A stretch of 13,914 bases of DNA from JAWLCG01 sp041687295 (GCA_041687295.1 JAWLCG010000098.1:1-13914); one strand, 5' to 3'; counted from the stretch's first letter, positions 1-5,950 are shown. The notes: generated by a model not told the origin, from the letters alone. A program made the numbers and translations.

Positions 1-181
1 CTTCCGCCTGCGCCCCGCCGTGCCGCGGCCACTGCATTGGGGTCTGGGCGAACGCTCGACCGCCGTGCCCCGGCCTGCTTCGCGGCCGCCCGTGGGGGCT
101 GCCTAGGCCAGCCGATCCAAGCGAGGCGCTCTGACACCCACAACACGCCTCAACCCGTGCACGACTTCCTGTACGTTGTTC

Positions 182-209
182 ATCATACACCATCCGCGTA
201 TTCTGTCAA
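182..209 (-). promoter_or_regulatory. sigma70-like promoter reading toward left edge
   Basis: On the minus strand there is a perfect -35 box TTGACA (204-209), a 16-bp spacer and a -10 box TATGAT (182-187, five of six consensus bases). It sits in an AT-rich pocket with a T-tract just upstream (about 230-236). Transcription would start near 175 and run off the left edge. No gene start is convincing downstream: a GTG at about 160 after AGGAA opens only a short frame. The transcript may be an RNA or a leader for a gene outside the window. Confidence 0.5.
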
Positions 210-258
210 CTCAGAATTGGTGGTAGAGTCAAAAAAGATGTCAAACGGCACGGACACA

Positions 259-296
259 GTATGGAGTGCGGCGGCCTTGACGCCGCTTTGGCTGGT
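259..296 (+). repeat. 38-bp palindromic intergenic repeat, left copy
   Basis: This 38-bp sequence recurs at 13874-13911 in the same orientation, matching at 36 of 38 positions. Its centre is a hairpin with stem GCGGCG/CGCCGC and a 7-nt loop. In one frame it reads MECGGLDAALAGG, a peptide of the sort produced by widespread noncoding repeats, so it should not be annotated as a gene. Confidence 0.8.
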
Positions 297-417
297 GGGC
301 GGCAAAGCCAAAGCGACGATGGCTCGCCGCAGTCCAAAGGGGCTTGGCGCCCATCGGGGCGGCGTTCCTGGGGGGCTGGGGGGCGTTGGGTTGCGTCAGG
401 GACGGCCCGGCGCGATG

Positions 418-439
418 CCCACGGAAGGCATTCCGTGGG
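418..439. repeat. Perfect 9-bp hairpin, copy 1
   Basis: CCCACGGAA and TTCCGTGGG form a perfect 9-bp stem around a 4-nt loop (427-430). The same motif with a slightly different centre occurs at 2566-2586. It lies 48 bp past the stop of the glycosyltransferase gene and could help end or protect that transcript, although no T-tract follows on the minus strand. Confidence 0.65.
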
Positions 440-487
440 CTTGGGTTAGGATATGGGGCGTGGAGAGATCCGGCGGGTGGCGGGGGG

Positions 488-1597
488 CTACGCGGTGACC
501 AGTTGCTCGTAGAGGGCGGCGTGGGCGGTGACGAAGCGGTCCAGGGTGAAGTGGCTCCGCATGCGCTGCCGGCCGGCCTGGCCGAGGGCTCGGCCCAGGG
601 CGGGGTCGCGGGCCAGGCGGAGCAGGCTGGCGGCGAAGGCGGCGGCGTCGCCGACGGGCACCAGCAGGCCAGTCTGCCCGTCGGCGACGACCTCGTTGAG
701 CCCCTCGACGTCCGTGCCGACGACCGGCAGGGCGGCGGCCTGGGCCTCGGCGGCGGCCAGGCAGAAGCCCTCCCACCGGCTGGGTTGGCAGAAGATGTCG
801 CCGGCCGACAGGATCGCCGGCACGTCCGGGCGGAACCCCAGCGCCCGCGCCCGACCCGCCAGGTCGCCCTGGATGATCCGCCGGTGCACCCGGGCCTCCA
901 GCGGGCCCCGCCCCGCCAGGACCAGGCGCAGGCGCCCGTCCAGCCCAGCCGCCTGCGAGAAACCCTCCAGCAGCGTGTCGAGCCCCTTCTGCACGTCCAG
1001 TCGGCCGGTGAAGACGCAGGCGAGCTCGCCCTCGCCCAGGCCCCACTCGGCCCGCAGCCGGGCCCGCGCGGCCGGGTCGGGGGCGTAGCGGTCGACGTCG
1101 ATGCCGTTGTGGATGACGGTATACCGGTCGGCCGACAGGTGGGCGCGGGCGGCGTGCCAGTCGCGGACCCCGGCCGAGACGGCCACGAAACGGTCGCAGG
1201 AACCCGCCGAGAGCCTCGGCCAGAGGAAGTGCAGGGGGCGACGGCGCTTCTCGGCCACGTGGATGGAGTGGACCATGTGGGGCACACCGGCCCGTCGGCC
1301 CGCCAGTCGGCCCACGAGGTCGGCGTGGAACAGGTGGGTGTGCAGCAGGTCGAAGCGGCGCTCTCGCAGCCAGCGGGCCAAGCCGAACCCGCCCAGGGCG
1401 CCGCGGGCGCGGGTGCTTCCCAGCAGGTGCACCGGCACGCCGGCGTCGCGCAGAGCATCGGCGACGGGGCCGCCGGACAGGGCGGCCACCTCGACGGCAA
1501 AGCGCCCCCGGTCCAGCCGGGTCGCCAGCTCGTAGACGCATCGCTCGGCGCCGGCCGGGCGAAGCTCGGTGATCATCTCGCACACGCGGATCGCCAT
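488..1597 (-). CDS. Glycosyltransferase family 4 (GT-B fold)
   Basis: A 369-residue retaining glycosyltransferase, likely adding a sugar from an NDP- or UDP-sugar to a lipid, glycan or small molecule; the acceptor cannot be read from sequence. The N-terminal Rossmann half contains RPAGAERCVYELA (residues 13-25) and LLHTHLFHADLVGR (84-97), typical of family 4 acceptor domains. The C-terminal half has FTGRLDVQKGLDTLL (196-210), VLAGRGP (226-232) and the catalytic EX7E motif E276/E284 in WEGFCLAAAEA, followed by TDVEGLNEVV. There is no signal peptide or membrane segment, so it is probably cytosolic or peripheral. Length matches the family. ATG 1597 is chosen because the fold starts there (MAIRVCEMIT), but no Shine-Dalgarno precedes it; a weak -10-like TAGGCT 7 nt upstream allows a leaderless transcript. 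It follows bioD but is cut off from it by a strong hairpin. Confidence 0.9.
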   Translation of the reverse strand: MAIRVCEMITELRPAGAERCVYELATRLDRGRFAVEVAALSGGPVADALRDAGVPVHLLGSTRARGALGGFGLARWLRERRFDLLHTHLFHADLVGRLAGRRAGVPHMVHSIHVAEKRRRPLHFLWPRLSAGSCDRFVAVSAGVRDWHAARAHLSADRYTVIHNGIDVDRYAPDPAARARLRAEWGLGEGELACVFTGRLDVQKGLDTLLEGFSQAAGLDGRLRLVLAGRGPLEARVHRRIIQGDLAGRARALGFRPDVPAILSAGDIFCQPSRWEGFCLAAAEAQAAALPVVGTDVEGLNEVVADGQTGLLVPVGDAAAFAASLLRLARDPALGRALGQAGRQRMRSHFTLDRFVTAHAALYEQLVTA

Positions 1598-1642
1598 GGC
1601 CCAGAGCCTACCCGGGCCGGGGCGGTCCGCAAAGCCCCCGCA

Positions 1643-1678
1643 CGCAACAAGGCGGGCGGACCCGCAGGCCCGCCCGCC
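1643..1678 (-). terminator. Probable intrinsic terminator after bioD
   Basis: Read on the minus strand, the 12-bp stem GGCGGGCGGGCC / GGTCCGCCCGCC (one G-U pair) closes a 4-nt loop (1663-1666) and is followed by the tail TTGTTGCG. It starts 10 bp after the bioD stop. The stem is very strong but the U-tract is broken, so termination may be partial. It separates bioD from the glycosyltransferase gene 45 bp further on. Confidence 0.7.
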
Positions 1679-1687
1679 GTGGCCGGA

Positions 1688-2509
1688 TCAGCCGGGCCGG
1701 GCGTGTCGGCGGAGCAGCCTCAGCCAGTCGACGGTGCTCATGGCAAAGCGGACATCGGGGCCGAGCTGGTTGCGTTCGACGCTGGTGGCCGGCTCGTCGG
1801 GCACCAGGGCGAGCACGGGCACCTCGCCGAGGCGGGCGATCTGGGCGGGGTTGGTGGCCATGGCGACGACGGCGTCCTCGGCCCCGGGCCCGTCGGGCGG
1901 TGCGGGGTCGGCCTGGTAGCGGTTGATGACGACGCCGGCGACCTCCAGCCCGGCCGAGCGGGCGGCGGCGAGGGTCAGCAGCGTATGGTTGATCGTCCCC
2001 AGCGTGGGCCGGGCGACGATGAGCAGCGGCAGGCGGCAATGGCGGGCCAGGTCGATCACCCAGAAGTCGTCGGCGATGGGGCACAGCAGCCCGCCGACGC
2101 CCTCGACGACCATGCAGTCGCTCTCGGCGGCGATGCGGTCATAGGCGGCCAGGATGGCCGGCACGTCGACGGCCCGGCCGCCGCGCTCGGCGGCGACGTT
2201 GGGCGCCAGCGCCGCCTCGAACCGCTGGGGGACGATCTCGTGCAGCGGGTGGGGACTGTCGGCGCAGCGGGCGAGGAACTCGGCGTCCTCGCTGACCCGC
2301 TCGCCGCCGAGGCCCACGCGGCGGCACCCGCTGGCGGCGGGCTTGAAGACCCCCACCCGCAGGCCCCGCTCGGCGAGGTTCGCCGCCAGGGCCCCCGCCA
2401 CCACCGTCTTGCCCACCTCGGTGTCGGTGGCCGTCACGAAAAAACCCGTCATGGGCCGGGCGGGCCCGTCGGGCACATAGTGCGTCAGCTTCTGCTGGGA
2501 TTTGCTCAT
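1688..2509 (-). CDS. bioD: Dethiobiotin synthetase
   Basis: ATP-dependent carboxylation and ring closure of 7,8-diaminopelargonate to dethiobiotin, the step before BioB. Sequence shows the P-loop FFVTATDTEVGKT (residues 23-35; usual first glycine is Ala27), the lysine motif FKPAASG (56-62), VVEGVGGLLCPI (134-145; usually VEGAGG) and VVINR (193-197). Length is 273 residues, somewhat above the usual 220-240, from an N-terminal tail and an insertion near 200-212. Two starts are possible: ATG 2509 (MSKSQQKLTH) or ATG 2452 just before the P-loop strand; neither has a good ribosome site, and 2509 is chosen because upstream GGAT lies at a workable distance. The same frame stays open to 2677, but that part translates repeat DNA and is not protein. 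It follows bioA by 234 bp in the same direction, giving consecutive pathway steps. Confidence 0.93.
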   Translation of the reverse strand: MSKSQQKLTHYVPDGPARPMTGFFVTATDTEVGKTVVAGALAANLAERGLRVGVFKPAASGCRRVGLGGERVSEDAEFLARCADSPHPLHEIVPQRFEAALAPNVAAERGGRAVDVPAILAAYDRIAAESDCMVVEGVGGLLCPIADDFWVIDLARHCRLPLLIVARPTLGTINHTLLTLAAARSAGLEVAGVVINRYQADPAPPDGPGAEDAVVAMATNPAQIARLGEVPVLALVPDEPATSVERNQLGPDVRFAMSTVDWLRLLRRHARPG

Positions 2510-2565
2510 CGTGAAAGATCCGCAACAAGGTCCGCGTCCCGGGGCGCCGGGGCATTCTCTCCAAG

Positions 2566-2586
2566 CCCACGGATGCAATCCGTGGG
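2566..2586. repeat. Perfect 9-bp hairpin, copy 2
   Basis: CCCACGGAT and ATCCGTGGG pair perfectly around loop GCA. It is the sister of the hairpin at 418-439 and lies about 57 bp upstream of the bioD start, in the bioA-bioD gap. Confidence 0.65.
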
Positions 2587-2638
2587 GGTCTCGTCCGGGG
2601 CGGGCGATGGAGGCACAACGTCCGGCATCTTCGCCCTC

Positions 2639-2679
2639 GAAGACCCCGGGCAAGCCCGGGGCTATATGGGGACACACGG
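2639..2679 (+). repeat. 41-bp repeat family 1, copy A
   Basis: Starts GAAGACC, then the hairpin CCCCGGGCAAGCCCGGGG (8-bp stem, 2-nt loop), then CTATAT and GGGACACACGG. Identical to the copy at 4230-4270 at 40 of 41 positions. Other copies: 5366-5406 (inverted), 6573-6613 and a diverged 10085-10117. This copy sits between bioA and bioD. Confidence 0.9.
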
Positions 2680-2698
2680 TTACGCCGGGCGCCCTCGC

Positions 2699-2730
2699 TG
2701 CCGGGCCTCGATTCGCTCGACCCGGCCTAC
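2699..2730 (-). repeat. 32-bp repeat family 2 (GTAGGCCGGG type)
   Basis: On the minus strand the element begins GTAGGCCGGGTCGAGCG and ends GAGGCCCGGCA, folding into an 8-bp stem (one G-U pair). Other copies lie at 4423-4455, 6739-6771, 9996-10027 and 10053-10084. This copy is 13 bp past the bioA stop codon. Confidence 0.88.
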
Positions 2731-2743
2731 GGGGCGGGACGGG

Positions 2744-4099
2744 CTACATTTCGGCGATCGTTTCCTCGACGGCGGTTAGCAGGCGCCCCAGGGCGTCGGC
2801 GTCCATGGCCGGGGCGGGCATGAGGACCACCGTGTCGCCCAGCGGGCGGATGATGACCCCGCGGGCGCGGGCGGCGGCGCAGACGGCGGCGCCGGTGCGC
2901 TGGGCCGGCGGGAAGGGCTGCCCGTCGGGCCTCGCCAGGTCGATGCCGACCATGAAGCCGCACTGGCGGGTCCGCGCGACGGTCGGCAGGGCCTGCATCC
3001 GGCCCAGGCCCTCGGCGATCTGGCCGATGCGGGCGTCGGCGTCGGCCAGCACGGCGTGAGTCTCGAACCGCCGCAGGCTCGCCAGGGCCACCGCGCAGGC
3101 CAGGGCGTTGCCGGTGTAGGTGTGGCCATGGAAGAAGGTCTTGCCCTCGGCCGGCGGGGCGACGAAGGCGTCGAAGATCGCCTCGCTCGTCAGCGTGGCC
3201 GCCAGCGGCAGATACCCGCCGGTGATGCCCTTGGCCAGGCACATCAGGTCGGGCTCGACGCCGGCGCGATGGCAGGCGAACATCGCCCCGGTCCGCCCGA
3301 AGCCGGTGGCGACCTCGTCCGCGATCATCAGCACGTCGTGGCGGGCCGTCAGCTCGCGGACGCCCCGCACGAACGCCTCCGGGTGCGTCAGGATGCCGCC
3401 CGCCCCCTGCACCAGCGGCTCGACGAGGACCGCGCAGATCTCCTCGCCCCGCTCGGCCAGCACGGCCTCCAGCTCGGCCAGCACCGCCTCGGGGCCCCGC
3501 TCGCCCTCCGGGTGCACGTGCGGACAGGGCGTGTCCAGAAAAAGCGTCTCGAACAGCAGCGGGCGGTAGGTGCTGTGGAACAGGTCGATGCCGCCCACGC
3601 TCACCGAGCCGATCGTGTCGCCGTGGTAGCCCTCGCGCAGGGCCACGAACAGCCGACGCCGCCGCTGGCCGCGGTTGTGCCAGTACTGGAAGGCGATCTT
3701 GGTCGCGATCTCGACGCTGGTGGCCCCCGCGTCGCTGTAGAACACCCGCGTCAGCTGCCCGCCCGGCGAGGCCACCGGCAGCAGGGCCTCGGCCAGCTCG
3801 ATGCTGGGCACGCCGGCCAGGCCCAGCAGCGTGGAGTGGGCGATGCGCCCGGCCTGGTCGGCCAGGGCGGCGTCCAGCTCGGCCACGCGGTGGCCATGGA
3901 CGTTGCACCAGAGGCTCGAGACGCCGTCGATGTAGCGCCGGCCGTCGGTGTCGATCAGCTCGAAGCCCTCGCCGGCCTCGATGACCAGCGGCGACTCGCT
4001 GCACCACAGGCCCATCGGCGTGAAGGGGTGCCACACGCACCGCTGGTCGGCCTGTTGCAGCCGACGGGTGCGGGGCGATGCGTTGTGCGGGTCGGTCAT
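2744..4099 (-). CDS. bioA: 7,8-diaminopelargonate (DAPA) aminotransferase
   Basis: PLP enzyme turning 7-keto-8-aminopelargonate into 7,8-diaminopelargonate, the substrate of BioD. Fold type I class III aminotransferase features: CVWHPFTPM (residues 21-29), SSLWCNVHGHR (61-71), FYSDAGATSVEIA (120-132), GYHGDT (157-162), ADEVATGFGRTG with cofactor Asp261, LAKGITGGYLP with Schiff-base Lys290, and FFHGHTYTGN (322-331). SSLWCNVHGHR resembles the B. subtilis enzyme, which uses lysine as amino donor; E. coli-type, SAM-using enzymes have a Trp-Trp pair at this place. The donor is therefore unsettled. ATG 4099 is supported by AGGAG with 6-nt spacing; length 451 residues is normal. The longer open frame to 4213 covers repeat DNA and is not used. 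bioD follows 234 bp downstream; a possible promoter at 4466-4494 would give a leader of about 360 nt. Confidence 0.94.
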   Translation of the reverse strand: MTDPHNASPRTRRLQQADQRCVWHPFTPMGLWCSESPLVIEAGEGFELIDTDGRRYIDGVSSLWCNVHGHRVAELDAALADQAGRIAHSTLLGLAGVPSIELAEALLPVASPGGQLTRVFYSDAGATSVEIATKIAFQYWHNRGQRRRRLFVALREGYHGDTIGSVSVGGIDLFHSTYRPLLFETLFLDTPCPHVHPEGERGPEAVLAELEAVLAERGEEICAVLVEPLVQGAGGILTHPEAFVRGVRELTARHDVLMIADEVATGFGRTGAMFACHRAGVEPDLMCLAKGITGGYLPLAATLTSEAIFDAFVAPPAEGKTFFHGHTYTGNALACAVALASLRRFETHAVLADADARIGQIAEGLGRMQALPTVARTRQCGFMVGIDLARPDGQPFPPAQRTGAAVCAAARARGVIIRPLGDTVVLMPAPAMDADALGRLLTAVEETIAEM

Positions 4100-4105
4100 C
4101 GGCGA

Positions 4106-4110
4106 CTCCT
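4106..4110 (-). promoter_or_regulatory. bioA ribosome binding site
   Basis: AGGAG on the minus strand, 6 nt before ATG 4099. It decides the start of bioA against the longer open frame. Confidence 0.85.
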
Positions 4111-4122
4111 GGGGGCCGGGCC

Positions 4123-4157
4123 GTAGGCTGGGACAGAGCGAAGCGGCGTCCCACCTT
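4123..4157 (-). repeat. 35-bp repeat, GTAGGCTGGGAC type, copy 1
   Basis: Starts GTAGGCTGGGACAGAGCG and ends GGCGTCCCACCTT on the plus strand. The inverse of this sequence, with a few extra central bases, lies at 6011-6051. The ends GGTGGGAC and GTCCCACC are complementary across copies and help form a hairpin. It lies between the bioA ribosome site and the MITE-like element. Confidence 0.75.
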
Positions 4158-4171
4158 GGAGCTCCCACCAC

Positions 4172-4338
4172 CGTCCGGGTGCCGTGGCTGCGGCGTTTGC
4201 AGCCACGCGTCATAGGGGGGTCCGCCGTCGAAGACCCCGGGCAAGCCCGGGGCTATATAGGGACACACGGAATCGCCTGGCGCCGTCGACGGCGTCCAAG
4301 GACGTGGCTACAGACACCGTAGCCACGGCACCCGGACG
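4172..4338. repeat. MITE-like element with 36-bp terminal inverted repeats
   Basis: Arms 4172-4207 and 4303-4338 are inverted copies matching at 32 of 36 positions; the outer 18 bp are a perfect match. Each arm also holds its own hairpin, 9-bp stem and 7-nt loop (4183-4207 and 4303-4327), and the four arm differences fall in the hairpins. The 95-bp interior holds repeat family 1 and a 14-bp perfect palindrome (4281-4294). No coding sequence and no clear target duplication were seen. A half arm occurs at 6539-6557. Mobility is inferred from the structure only. Confidence 0.7.
4230..4270 (+). repeat. 41-bp repeat family 1, copy B
   Basis: Differs from the copy at 2639-2679 at one position. It lies inside the MITE-like element, in the possible bioA leader. 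Confidence 0.9.
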
Positions 4339-4361
4339 CTCTGTCTTCCCTGAGACTCCAG

Positions 4362-4415
4362 AAACCTCTGTGCTTCTTCTCTCTGTGTCCTCTGCGCCTC
4401 TGTGGCCCATCCTCG
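4362..4415 (-). repeat. 9-bp-unit CACAGAGGA repeat, copy 1
   Basis: On the minus strand, units related to CACAGAGGA are repeated in tandem, followed by AGAAGAAGCACAGAGGTTT. The near-identical stretch at 6671-6725 has one more unit base. In one frame it reads as His-Arg-Gly-His peptides, a familiar spurious protein of repeat-rich genomes. Confidence 0.8.
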
Positions 4416-4422
4416 TCTTCGC

Positions 4423-4455
4423 CGCCGGGCCTCGCTGCCGCTCGACCCGGCCTAC
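4423..4455 (-). repeat. Repeat family 2, copy
   Basis: Minus strand begins GTAGGCCGGGTCGAGCG and ends GAGGCCCGGCG. It differs from the 2699-2730 copy mainly in the loop. It directly follows the predicted start of the bioA transcript. Confidence 0.86.
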
Positions 4456-4465
4456 GGGGCGTCAG

Positions 4466-4494
4466 TCTATACCCGATGGGGGCGGCCCCGTCAA
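4466..4494 (-). promoter_or_regulatory. Candidate bioA promoter
   Basis: Minus strand: -35 TTGACG (4489-4494), 17-bp spacer, -10 TATAGA (4466-4471). The -35 box overlaps the stop codon of the upstream SAM enzyme gene. A start near 4459 would leave a leader of about 360 nt before bioA. The boxes match consensus at five and four of six bases, good for a genome this GC-rich but not proof. Confidence 0.42.
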
Positions 4495-5300
4495 ATGGCC
4501 GGGCCGTAGCGGATGGCGACGGGGGTGCCGACGCCCAGGCCCAGGCGGTCGGACGCGCTGTCGCCGCGGACGGCCAGCTCCAGGCGGTCCAGCGAGTCCA
4601 GCAGGGCCAGCGGCTCGCCGGGCTCGACCTCGGCGTAGGTGCCCCGCAGCGGCCCCAGCGGGCGGGGGCCCGTCTGCACGCGGATGGCGGCCCAGCGGGG
4701 CAGCGTCCGCTCGATCTCGCCTCGGCTGATGTTGGTGATGCAGTTGCCGAAGCCGTCCACGTAGAGCACTTGCCCGGCCAGGGTCTCGCCGTCCCAGGTC
4801 GGCGCGGGCAGCTCGAGCAGCTCGTAGCGGTCGGGCGGCGGGCCGAGCTGGCCGATGGCCACTCCCCCGGCCAGGGCGGCGGCGGCGGGGGCCATCACGT
4901 CTCGGCCCTCGAAGGTTCGGCCCACGCGGCGGGGCAGGAAGTACCGCTCGTTGCGGACCGAGACCATCGCCTCCAGCGTGAGCCACTGGTCCACCAGCGT
5001 CAGCAACCCGTTGTCGGGGCAGACGAAGGTCTGCCCGGCGTAGCGGGCGGCCAGCACCCGCCGATCGGTGCCCACGCCGGGGTCGACCACCGCCAGGTGC
5101 ACCGTGCCGGGCGGGTAGTAGTCCACGATCTGCCGCAGGACGAACGCCCCGGCCAGCACGTCGCCCATGGGCACCTGGTGGGTCACGTCCACCAGCGTCG
5201 CGCCGGGCAGGGCCGAGAGGATCACGCCCTTCATGCTCCCCACGTACCCCTCGCGCTCGCCGAAGTCGCTGGTCAGCGTGATGATCGTCTGCCGGGCCAT
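4491..5300 (-). CDS. SAM-hydroxide adenosyltransferase (DUF62)
   Basis: Member of the SAM hydrolase family related to fluorinase and chlorinase; characterised members split SAM with water into adenosine and methionine. The 269-residue protein shows TLTSDFG (residues 8-14), DVTHQVP (38-44), VVDPGVGTDRR (71-81), CPDNGLL (94-100), GRDVMAPAAA (132-141) and VDGFGNCITNIS (181-192), the N-terminal domain plus C-terminal barrel in usual order and length. Of the Asp-Arg-His triad described for archaeal DUF62, D73 and R80 are present, but the histidine expected just before GRD is Glu131. ATG 5300 has GGAGG 5 nt upstream, so the longer open frame into the repeat is rejected. It is the first minus-strand gene, diverging from the LysM gene and placed 391 bp before bioA. 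No signal peptide; cytosolic. Confidence 0.9.
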   Translation of the reverse strand: MARQTIITLTSDFGEREGYVGSMKGVILSALPGATLVDVTHQVPMGDVLAGAFVLRQIVDYYPPGTVHLAVVDPGVGTDRRVLAARYAGQTFVCPDNGLLTLVDQWLTLEAMVSVRNERYFLPRRVGRTFEGRDVMAPAAAALAGGVAIGQLGPPPDRYELLELPAPTWDGETLAGQVLYVDGFGNCITNISRGEIERTLPRWAAIRVQTGPRPLGPLRGTYAEVEPGEPLALLDSLDRLELAVRGDSASDRLGLGVGTPVAIRYGPAI

Positions 5301-5319
5301 GCTCGCCTCCTGTGCCGTA

Positions 5320-5348
5320 AGTGTAGCATTGTCGTAGGCGAAGGCGAA
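5320..5348 (-). promoter_or_regulatory. Weak promoter candidate for the SAM enzyme gene
   Basis: Minus strand -10 TACACT (5320-5325), 17-bp spacer, weak -35 TTCGCC (5343-5348). It would start transcription about 13 nt before ATG 5300, enough to include the GGAGG ribosome site only partly. The match is modest. Confidence 0.3.
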
Positions 5349-5365
5349 GATGGGCGCCCGCGCCG

Positions 5366-5406
5366 CCGCGTGTCTCCATATAGCTCCGGGCATGCCCGGG
5401 GCCTTC
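5366..5406 (-). repeat. 41-bp repeat family 1, copy C (inverted)
   Basis: Minus-strand copy with hairpin core CCCCGGGCATGCCCGG, then AGCTATATGGAGACACG. It sits between the predicted promoters of two divergent genes. Confidence 0.85.
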
Positions 5407-5436
5407 CGGACCCGTCCAGCGCCGCCGGTGCGGCAC

Positions 5437-5464
5437 TTGACAGGCCCGGCGCGGGCGGTATGCT
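5437..5464 (+). promoter_or_regulatory. Promoter of LysM lipoprotein gene
   Basis: Perfect -35 TTGACA (5437-5442), 16-bp spacer and -10 TATGCT (5459-5464), giving a leader of about 46 nt. The same -10 box appears in front of the GH38 gene. Confidence 0.6.
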
Positions 5465-5516
5465 GGGGGCCGCCGAATAGGATGCAGCAACCTTTCAAGC
5501 CCAAGGATGGTGCCCG

Positions 5517-5930
5517 ATGAGAATCGCCCTCGCCCTCGCCCTGGCCCTGGCCGGCCTGGTTGGCCTGTGCGGCTGCCAGAACAACAAGGGTCCCCAGACC
5601 ACCGAGCCGGAGATGTCCGCCGAGCCGATGACCTTCACGCCGGCCGACGTGCCCCCGCCCGAGCCCATGCCGACCCCCATTCCGCAGGCCTCGCGGGCGC
5701 CGGCCTACACCTACGCCCCCGCGCCGGCCACGCCCACGCCCGTGCCGATGGCCCCGCCGGCCTCCGCTGGCCGCACCCACACCGTCCAGCCCGGCGAGAC
5801 GCTCTGGAAGATCTCCGGCCTCTACTTTGGCCGCTCCAGCCGCGACAACGTCCAGAAGATCGTCCAGGCCAACCCCGGCCTCAACCCCGATCGCATCCTC
5901 GCCGGCCAGAAGATCACCATCCCCGACTGA
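5517..5930 (+). CDS. LysM-domain lipoprotein
   Basis: A 137-residue exported protein expected to be lipid-anchored and to bind peptidoglycan. It has an N-terminal signal MRIALALALALAGLVG, a lipobox LCGC with the lipidated cysteine at residue 20 (Cys at -2 is unusual), a proline-rich linker (about 40-82: PPPEPMPTPIP and alanine-proline runs) and one C-terminal LysM domain (about 87-136: HTVQPGETLWKIS, VQKIVQANPGLNP, ILAGQKITIP). This is the standard LysM order of one carbohydrate-binding motif at the C-terminus. ATG 5517 is supported by AAGGA 9 nt upstream and by the signal peptide. It has its own promoter and terminator, so it is a single-gene unit diverging from the SAM enzyme. Its precise role, such as cell-wall anchoring or assembly factor, is unknown. 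Confidence 0.88.
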   Translation: MRIALALALALAGLVGLCGCQNNKGPQTTEPEMSAEPMTFTPADVPPPEPMPTPIPQASRAPAYTYAPAPATPTPVPMAPPASAGRTHTVQPGETLWKISGLYFGRSSRDNVQKIVQANPGLNPDRILAGQKITIPD

Positions 5931-5950
5931 TCGCCGCCGACTTCAACAAA

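Larger units (their letters stand above)
1..487. other. Left-edge intergenic stretch, no supported gene
   Basis: No reading frame here looks like a protein; the open plus frame from 37 encodes low-complexity sequence that runs through a known type of repeat. Positions about 165-245 are much more AT-rich than the surroundings and hold a sigma70-like promoter reading left. A minus-strand ATG at 35-37 could begin a gene continuing off the left edge (MQWPRHGGAQAE before the edge), but it has no ribosome site and is not called. Further right come a 38-bp repeat (259-296), a G-rich run (370-401) and a perfect hairpin (418-439). Confidence 0.6.
4100..4490 (-). other. Repeat-filled gap and possible bioA leader
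   Basis: These 391 bp carry no gene. From left to right they hold the bioA ribosome site, a 35-bp repeat (4123-4157), a MITE-like inverted-repeat element (4172-4338) containing a copy of repeat family 1, a 9-bp-unit repeat (4362-4415), a copy of repeat family 2 (4423-4455) and a candidate promoter overlapping the upstream stop codon. If that promoter works, nearly everything here is transcribed ahead of bioA. Confidence 0.6.

Noticed and set aside
2510..2677. Upstream extension of BioD by 56 residues
   Set aside because: The extra part translates the 41-bp repeat (MCPHIAPGLPGVFEG), which appears again upstream of bioA in another frame.
344..2779. 811-residue plus-strand open frame
   Set aside because: Antisense to the glycosyltransferase and bioD, with Gly/Arg/Gln-rich low-complexity sequence and no motif; a byproduct of high GC.
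1688..4099. BirA/BioR operator or biotin-related riboswitch at bioA-bioD
   Set aside because: No sequence matching a known biotin operator could be picked out from the repeat background; only leader folding was noted.
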